DNA of 10,992 nt from Gammaproteobacteria bacterium (GTDB taxonomy: Bacteria; Pseudomonadota; Gammaproteobacteria; Xanthomonadales; Xanthomonadaceae), in assembly GCA_026398715.1 (NCBI GenBank), contig JAPLSI010000056.1:3718-14709 (forward strand). The letters run 5' to 3'. A program made the position numbers and the translations under genes. Positions 6,846 through 10,992 of the stretch are shown piece after piece. How positions within the stretch are numbered: position 1 is the stretch's first letter; each line of letters starts with the position of its first letter. Under the pieces are notes generated by a model. That model was not told the DNA's origin. It searched no databases and was given only the letters and a program-made list of their open reading frames with translations.

Positions 6846-7724
6846 GATCTGCGTTTCGCGCAGGCGCGCGATCCGTACTTCCAGCGGCGGATGGCTCATG
6901 AACAAGCCGCGCAAGCCATGGGCAATGCCGCCGGAGATGCCGAACGCCTTCACCGCGCTGGGCAGGGTGTTCAGTCCCTGGTTCTGGCCCAACTTCTGCA
7001 AGGCCGCGATCATCTTGGGCTTGCCTGCCAGGCGGGCGCCGCCCGCATCTGCCCGGAATTCGCGATGGCGGCTGAACCACATCACCACGACCTGCGCCAG
7101 CATGCCGAACACAAGGTCGAGCGCGAACACGATGCCGTAATAGGCAAGGCCGGGACCGCCTTCGCGATTACCGCTGATGGCGGCGTCGATGGTGCGGCCG
7201 ACAATTCGCGACAGGAAGATGACGAAGGTGTTCAACACGCCCTGGATCAGGGTCATGGTGACCATGTCGCCATTGGCGACGTGGGTGACCTCGTGGCCGA
7301 TGACGGCCTCGGCTTCGTCGCGGCTCATCGCGCGCAGCAGCCCGCTGGACACCGCGACCAGGGAATTGTTGCGGCTGGGACCGGTGGCGAACGCGTTGAT
7401 CTCGGGGGCGTCGTAGATGCCGACTTCCGGCATCTTGATGCCCGCGGCCGCGGCTTGCCGGCTGACGACGTCGAGCAACCAGCGCTCGCCCTCGTTGCGC
7501 GGCTGTTCCAGCATCACCATGCCGGTGGTGCGCTTGGCCATCCACTTGGAAATCATCAGCGAGAAGAACGAACCGCCGAAGCCGAAGATCGCGGCCATCA
7601 GCAGCAAGGTCGAGTTCTGGCCGAGGTTTACGCCGAAGTAACGCTGCAGCACACTCAGCACTATGCCGAGCAGCACCATGACCGCCAGGTTGGTGGCAAT
7701 CAGCAATCCGACTCGCTTGAACAT
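6837..7724 (-). CDS. htpX: Membrane zinc metalloprotease HtpX
   Basis: 295 residues from ATG 7724; E. coli HtpX has 293. HtpX is an inner-membrane M48 protease that degrades damaged membrane proteins together with FtsH. Two N-terminal membrane segments lie at about 5-25 and 38-58, and two more hydrophobic stretches at about 157-177 and 196-216. The zinc site is HEVTH (144-148) plus E222 in [15 protein letters not shown] (110-115) and the terminal [10 protein letters not shown] (276-285) are family signatures. GGAG at 7733-7730, five bases ahead, fixes the start; a longer in-frame start at 7763 would add 13 residues without family similarity. It is transcribed away from gluQ and towards fimX. 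The upstream region contains a heat-shock-like promoter, in keeping with its regulation in E. coli. Confidence 0.96.
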   Translation of the reverse strand: MFKRVGLLIATNLAVMVLLGIVLSVLQRYFGVNLGQNSTLLLMAAIFGFGGSFFSLMISKWMAKRTTGMVMLEQPRNEGERWLLDVVSRQAAAAGIKMPEVGIYDAPEINAFATGPSRNNSLVAVSSGLLRAMSRDEAEAVIGHEVTHVANGDMVTMTLIQGVLNTFVIFLSRIVGRTIDAAISGNREGGPGLAYYGIVFALDLVFGMLAQVVVMWFSRHREFRADAGGARLAGKPKMIAALQKLGQNQGLNTLPSAVKAFGISGGIAHGLRGLFMSHPPLEVRIARLRETQIEA

Positions 7725-7762
7725 GTTCACTCCACTGCGCCGCCAATCGGCGCTTGTGCCCA

Positions 7763-7768
7763 TACAAT
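7763..7768 (+). promoter_or_regulatory. gluQ: Possible gluQ -10 box
   Basis: TACAAT matches five of six bases of a sigma-70 -10 box, 36 bases ahead of the gluQ ATG, and overlaps the predicted htpX -10 on the other strand. I find no good -35 partner. Confidence 0.25.
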
Positions 7769-7792
7769 GTGATCGGACCCGTGAATTTCAAG
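7765..7792 (-). promoter_or_regulatory. htpX: Sigma-32-like heat-shock promoter for htpX
   Basis: On the minus strand CTTGAAA (7792-7786) is an exact match to the sigma-32 -35 consensus. After 13 bases comes TCACATTG (7772-7765), a partial match to CCCCATNT. Spacing is correct for this class, and the resulting leader to the htpX ATG would be roughly 33 bases. The -10 match is only about half of the consensus, so this remains a prediction. Confidence 0.4.
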
Positions 7793-7804
7793 TAACCAGA
7801 CGCA

Positions 7805-8695
7805 ATGATCGCGGCACCCGACCAAATCCCGACCTACCGCGGCCGCTTTGCGCCCTCGCCCACGGGCGCCTTGCACCTGGGCTCCCTGACCGCCGCACTG
7901 GGCAGCTGGCTGATGGCCCGCCACCATCTTGGCGCCTGGCTGGTCCGGATCGAAGACCTGGACCCGCCGCGCGAGCAGCCGGGCATGGCCGACCAGCACC
8001 TGCGCGACCTTGCCGGCTTCGGCCTGGTTTCGGACGAGCCGGTGCTGCGCCAGAGCGAGAGATCCGCGTTCTACGCCCAGGCCCTGCAAAAGCTGCGCGA
8101 TGACGGCTGGGCCTTCGAATGCCGCTGCAGCCGGAGCGACCTGGCGGCCACCGGTGGCATCCACTCGCGGTGCGTGCCGCATCCGTCCGGAATACAGTCC
8201 AGCTGGCGGGTGCGATTGCCGCGACAAGTGATTGGTTTTGACGATGCCATTCGCGGCCATGTCGAACAGGACCTGGGCCGGGACGTCGGGGACGTCGTCG
8301 TACTGCGTGCGGACGGCTTCTGGGCATACCAGTTGGCGGTGGTTGTGGACGACGCGCTGCAAGGCATCACCCAAGTGGTGCGCGGTGCCGATTTGCTGGA
8401 CTCGACGCCCCGGCAGATTGCACTGCAACGCCTGCTGGGCTACCCGTGCCCGTCCTATGCGCACCTGCCTGTCGTTCGCGAGGCCAACGGCGCCAAGCTC
8501 GGAAAGTCGCTGGCCTCGCTTCCCCTGGACCCGAGCCAGCCGATGCCGGCGCTGCGCATGGCCTTCGGCCTGCTGGGCCAGGACCCGGCCGCACTGCAAG
8601 GCGCCACCGGGCCGGACGATGCGCTGGCTCGCGCAGTCACCGCGTTCGACCCGGCATCGATCCCGGCCCGCGACCATCTGCTGGCGCAGTCCTGA
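7805..8695 (+). CDS. gluQ: Glutamyl-Q tRNA(Asp) synthetase
   Basis: 296 residues, the usual length of this truncated GluRS paralogue, which lacks the anticodon-binding domain. It attaches glutamate to queuosine in the anticodon of tRNA(Asp). The class I HIGH-type motif is HLGS (24-27) in RFAPSPTGALHLGSL. The zinc site fits C106, C108, H120 and C123 in ECRCSRSDL and GIHSRC; E. coli has tyrosine at the third ligand. DDALQGITQVVRGADLLDSTPRQ (182-204) is a strong GluRS/GluQ signature. The KMSKS-type motif is KLGKS (231-235), with glycine for the first serine. The ATG at 7805 lies directly before the conserved start and has only a weak ribosome binding site. In many gammaproteobacteria gluQ follows dksA; here it is divergent from htpX. 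The next gene follows after 139 bp, so it may be monocistronic. Confidence 0.95.
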   Translation: MIAAPDQIPTYRGRFAPSPTGALHLGSLTAALGSWLMARHHLGAWLVRIEDLDPPREQPGMADQHLRDLAGFGLVSDEPVLRQSERSAFYAQALQKLRDDGWAFECRCSRSDLAATGGIHSRCVPHPSGIQSSWRVRLPRQVIGFDDAIRGHVEQDLGRDVGDVVVLRADGFWAYQLAVVVDDALQGITQVVRGADLLDSTPRQIALQRLLGYPCPSYAHLPVVREANGAKLGKSLASLPLDPSQPMPALRMAFGLLGQDPAALQGATGPDDALARAVTAFDPASIPARDHLLAQS

Positions 8696-8834
8696 CCGGC
8701 TGGCATCGGCGTTCCGTGTCCGCCTTCACACCCTTGCCCCTGCCTTTAGTTGCAAGCTGTCCCCAGACCAGCGATGCTCAGGAAATTAGCGGTACAGATT
8801 CCTTGTGGTATTTGCGTCTTGTTCCGGGGTGGTC
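8696..8834. other. gluQ-phaR intergenic region
   Basis: These 139 bp hold no open frame I can support. TTGCAA (8750-8755) with GATGCT (8773-8778) is a weak promoter candidate at 17-bp spacing. TTGCAA is also a short palindrome, but I see no repeated PhaR-type operator. The purine-rich GGGGTGG at 8826-8832 is a poor ribosome binding site for phaR, ending two bases before its ATG. Confidence 0.3.
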
Positions 8835-9344
8835 ATGTCTCAAGTCCGAATCATAAAGAAGTACCCGAATCGTCGACTGTACGATACGGAGATATCGAGT
8901 TACGTCACTCTGGAAGACGTTCGCCAGCTCATCATCGAGGGCGAGTCCTTCGAAGTGCGCGACGCACGCAGCGGCAAGGACCTGACGCGCGCCGTATTGC
9001 TGCAGATCCTCGCCGAGCACGAAGATATCGGCCAGCCGATCTTCTCGACCCAGTTGCTGACCACCGTCATCCGCTTCTACGGCGATTCCCTGCAGGGCAT
9101 CGTCGGCAGTTACCTGGAACGTTCTATCCAGGTCTTCAACGATCAACAGCAACAACTGCGTGGCCACATCGGCACCGTCGTGCAGAATCCCTGGGCGCTG
9201 CTGAGCCAGTTGACCGAGCGCAACATGGAAGTCTGGAAAGGCCTGCAACAAGGCATCAAGACCGGCCTGTCGTCAGTCTCCGAAAAGCCTGAAGAGCCGA
9301 CCAAGACCGAACCCCGTCTGCGCAAGCGCGCCGCCCGCCAATGA
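8835..9344 (+). CDS. phaR: Polyhydroxyalkanoate synthesis regulator PhaR
   Basis: 169 residues. The N-terminal PHB/PHA accumulation regulator DNA-binding domain spans about 4-63 and contains the hallmark RIIKKYPNRRLYDTE (5-19) and SYVTLEDVRQLI (22-33). The following PHB_acc segment, about 69-110, includes FSTQLLTTVIRFYGDSLQ. A glutamine run, QQQQ (104-107), and a charged, basic tail (RLRKRAARQ) complete it. In Cupriavidus and Paracoccus, PhaR represses phasin genes and is released by binding PHB granules. ATG 8835 is chosen because the conserved domain begins directly after it; an upstream in-frame start would add ten residues (MVFASCSGVV) without similarity. Its stop overlaps the phaB start as ATGA, which couples the regulator to a PHB pathway enzyme and supports the assignment. 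No phaC, phaA or phaP lies in this window. Confidence 0.93.
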   Translation: MSQVRIIKKYPNRRLYDTEISSYVTLEDVRQLIIEGESFEVRDARSGKDLTRAVLLQILAEHEDIGQPIFSTQLLTTVIRFYGDSLQGIVGSYLERSIQVFNDQQQQLRGHIGTVVQNPWALLSQLTERNMEVWKGLQQGIKTGLSSVSEKPEEPTKTEPRLRKRAARQ

Positions 9345-10081
9345 CGCACCGACTGGCGTTGGTCACCGGCGGCATCGGTGGCATCGGCACGGCTGCCTGC
9401 CGTCGGCTGGCCCGTGACGGCTTCAAGGTCATCGCCTCGGATCTTCCCGCCAACGAGGACCGCCTGCGCGCCTTCACGGACGAGATGAACTGGCTGGACG
9501 TCGGCTTCGAACCAGCCGATGTCAGCGACATGGATTCCTGCGTCGGCCTGGTCGAACGAATCCAGGCAAAGCACGGCACCATTTCGATACTGGTCAACGG
9601 CGCGGGCATCACCCGCGACGTCAGCCTGCGCAAGATGAGCCTGGACCAGTGGCAACAGGTGATGCAGGTGAACCTCGACAGCGTGTTCAACCTCAGCCGC
9701 CTGGTGGTCGAGGGCATGTGCGCGCAAGGCCACGGCCGCATCGTCAACCTCAGCTCGATCATCGGGCAAACCGGCGCGTTCGGGCAGAGCAACTACGCGG
9801 CGGCCAAGGCCGGCATGCACGGCTTCACGATGGCCCTGGCGCGCGAGGTGGCCGCCAAGGGCGTTACCGTCAACAGCATCAGCCCCGGTTACATCGACAC
9901 CCCGATGACCGCGGCGATTCCGGCCGAACTGCGCACGCAGATGATTTCCGCGATTCCCGTGGGTCGCATCGGCTTGCCCGAGGACGTGGCCAACGCGATT
10001 TCCTTCCTGTGCTCGGAGCAATGCAGCTACCTGACCGGCATCAACCTGCCGGTCAACGGTGGCCTGTTCATGAGCTTCTGA
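9341..10081 (+). CDS. phaB: Acetoacetyl-CoA reductase PhaB (PhbB)
   Basis: 246 residues, the same length as Cupriavidus necator PhaB. It is a short-chain dehydrogenase/reductase that reduces acetoacetyl-CoA to (R)-3-hydroxybutyryl-CoA for PHB synthesis. The cofactor glycine motif is TGGIGGIG (9-16). The catalytic set is N111, S138 or S139 in RIVNLSS, Y152 and K156 in YAAAK. AGITRDVSLRKM (88-99), HGFTMALAREVA (160-171), TVNSISPGYIDTPM (176-189) and the terminal VNGGLFMSF closely follow known PhaB proteins. The family NNAG is NGAG (86-89) here. D34 at the end of strand 2 suggests NADH rather than NADPH. There is no ribosome binding site in the 3' end of phaR, so translation probably depends on the ATGA overlap. 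The gene ends 12 bp from the convergent protease gene. FabG-like ketoacyl-ACP reductase is the alternative, made less likely by the phaR linkage and ITRDVxxRKM. Confidence 0.92.
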   Translation: MTHRLALVTGGIGGIGTAACRRLARDGFKVIASDLPANEDRLRAFTDEMNWLDVGFEPADVSDMDSCVGLVERIQAKHGTISILVNGAGITRDVSLRKMSLDQWQQVMQVNLDSVFNLSRLVVEGMCAQGHGRIVNLSSIIGQTGAFGQSNYAAAKAGMHGFTMALAREVAAKGVTVNSISPGYIDTPMTAAIPAELRTQMISAIPVGRIGLPEDVANAISFLCSEQCSYLTGINLPVNGGLFMSF

Positions 10082-10093
10082 TTCGTCGCAGGG

Positions 10094-10972
10094 CTACTTC
10101 GCGGACGCCGGCTTGCCGCCGCCGCAATACTTCGCGAAATATTGTTCTGCGCGCGGCATCAATGCCTGCAGGCTTGCGATCCGGTTGGCCGGATCGGGAT
10201 GCGTGGAGGCAAATTCTGGCGGCCGCGCGCCGCCGCCGATCGCCGACATCCGGTTCCACAAAGGAATCGCTTCATGCGGGTCGTAGCAGGCAGCTGCGGC
10301 CAGCATCAGGCCCACTTCGTCGGCCTGCGTTTCGTGGTCGCGTCCATAGGGCAGCACCACGCCGTATTCCAGGCCCGCGCCAAGCACGGCCATCAGCATC
10401 TGCTGCTGTTGCATGTCCATCTCGCCAACAGCGACGCCGGCTGCCATCTGCCCTATCTGCACCAGCTTCTGCTGCGCCATGCGCTGCGATCCGTGCCGCA
10501 AAAGGGCGTGGGCCATCTCGTGCCCCATCACGACGGCCATGGCGCTTTCATTCTGCGTCACCGGGATCAGGCCGGTGTACACGGCCATCTTCCCGCCGGG
10601 CAGGCAGAACGCGTTGGCCTGGTCCGATTGCAGCACCGCCACGCTCCATTTGAAAGTTTTGGCAAGATCGGGAGATGGCTGGGAATGTTCCGCTGCCAGT
10701 TGCGCCTCTACATCACTGGCGCGCGCGACCAGGCGCCGGGCGATGCCTTCGATCTGCCTGGCCGTCGGGTCGGATGCGTCAAGTGGCTTCTCCTGGCTGA
10801 GCACTTCCTCGAAAGCCTGCAGGCCGAGCTGCGCTTCCTCGTCCACGCTGGCGCCGTAACGCGCCTTTTCACCGGTATAGGGATCGGTCTTCGCGCCGCC
10901 GAACCAGCTGAAGGCGGCATACACGGCAAACACGACCAGGACCCACCAGCGAATTCCGCCGCTGCGCCTCAC
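10094..10972 (-). CDS. M48 family zinc metalloprotease, membrane-anchored (LoiP/BepA-like)
   Basis: 292 residues. Arginines at 2, 3 and 8 precede a hydrophobic segment at 9-24 (WWVLVVFAVYAAFSWF), an uncleaved anchor or signal peptide without a lipobox cysteine, so the catalytic part should face the periplasm. The zinc site is HEMAH (151-155) with E214 in RDHETQADEVGL, and the family block STHPDPANRI (256-265) follows. NAFCLPGGKMAVYTGLI (120-136) is typical of the peptidase M48 LoiP/YcaL/BepA branch. No TPR repeats follow, which distinguishes it from full-length BepA. The start is GTG at 10972: an in-frame stop lies two codons upstream and the next start would cut into the membrane segment. 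It is convergent with phaB. A role in envelope or outer-membrane protein quality control is inferred from the family; the exact orthologue is not clear. Confidence 0.87.
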   Translation of the reverse strand: MRRSGGIRWWVLVVFAVYAAFSWFGGAKTDPYTGEKARYGASVDEEAQLGLQAFEEVLSQEKPLDASDPTARQIEGIARRLVARASDVEAQLAAEHSQPSPDLAKTFKWSVAVLQSDQANAFCLPGGKMAVYTGLIPVTQNESAMAVVMGHEMAHALLRHGSQRMAQQKLVQIGQMAAGVAVGEMDMQQQQMLMAVLGAGLEYGVVLPYGRDHETQADEVGLMLAAAACYDPHEAIPLWNRMSAIGGGARPPEFASTHPDPANRIASLQALMPRAEQYFAKYCGGGKPASAK

Positions 10973-10992
10973 CCGACTATCGGTGCCACTAC

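Noticed and set aside
6891..7772. Plus-strand open frame (293 codons) covering nearly all of htpX
   Set aside because: It is a codon-mirror of htpX, with histidine- and glutamine-rich low-information sequence and no domain. A genuine overlapping gene would need expression evidence.
7727..8677. Minus-strand open frame of 316 codons opposite gluQ
   Set aside because: It is antisense to a complete synthetase with all motifs and has no family similarity.
8750..8755. TTGCAA upstream of phaR as a PhaR autoregulatory operator
   Set aside because: Only a single short palindrome is present, with no second half-site or match to the CTGC-N3/4-GCAG type known from Paracoccus. It would occur by chance.
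1..10992. Mobile elements, defence systems, CRISPR arrays, phage genes, tRNA or rRNA genes
   Set aside because: I looked for transposase or integrase motifs, direct repeat arrays, tRNA-like cloverleaf ends and toxin-antitoxin pairs and found none. All of the window except short gaps is accounted for by conserved chromosomal genes.

Overview
This is an ordinary-looking, GC-rich chromosomal segment of a gammaproteobacterium, most likely of the order Xanthomonadales/Lysobacterales. The assignment rests on the set of proteins together: a FimX-type c-di-GMP receptor of 691 residues, a squalene/phytoene-synthase-like protein behind ubiG, beta-lysylated-type EF-P with EpmB, a PhaR/PhaB pair, and strong G/C bias at third codon positions. 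That bias also creates many long antisense shadow frames. I see no insertion sequence, integrase, CRISPR array, tRNA, rRNA or compositional break, so nothing suggests recent transfer.

Left block (1-3518, minus strand): efp, mtaD, ubiG, a MupP/Gph-type HAD phosphatase and the start of a squalene/phytoene-synthase-like gene run in one direction. The gaps are 8 bp, a 4-bp overlap, a 4-bp overlap and 1 bp, so this is probably one operon. Its products cover translation of polyproline motifs (EF-P), removal of the SAM by-products SAH/MTA (MtaD), SAM-dependent ubiquinone methylation (UbiG) and, probably, recycling of the wall sugar MurNAc-6-phosphate.

Centre (3605-6805, plus strand): epmB is divergent from efp across 86 bp and encodes the aminomutase that makes the beta-lysine attached to EF-P. 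It is followed by fimX, a REC-PAS-GGDEF-EAL protein whose phosphoacceptor, GGDEF and EAL active sites are all degenerate. It is therefore a c-di-GMP sensor, known elsewhere to control type IV pili, and not an enzyme.

Right block (6837-10992): htpX (minus) converges on fimX, with hairpins around both stop codons, and diverges from gluQ (plus) across 80 bp that hold a heat-shock-like promoter for htpX. Then come phaR and phaB (plus, overlapping ATGA), a PHB regulator and an acetoacetyl-CoA reductase, and a convergent, membrane-anchored M48 metalloprotease (minus). Two zinc proteases, HtpX and the M48 protein, point to envelope quality control.

There is no clear undescribed system here. The points most worth a second look are a PPP motif near the N-terminus of EpmB (a possible feedback loop on EF-P activation), the MupP identity of the HAD phosphatase, the sigma-32-like htpX promoter, an acidic cofactor-site residue in PhaB suggesting NADH use, and the fully degenerate FimX.
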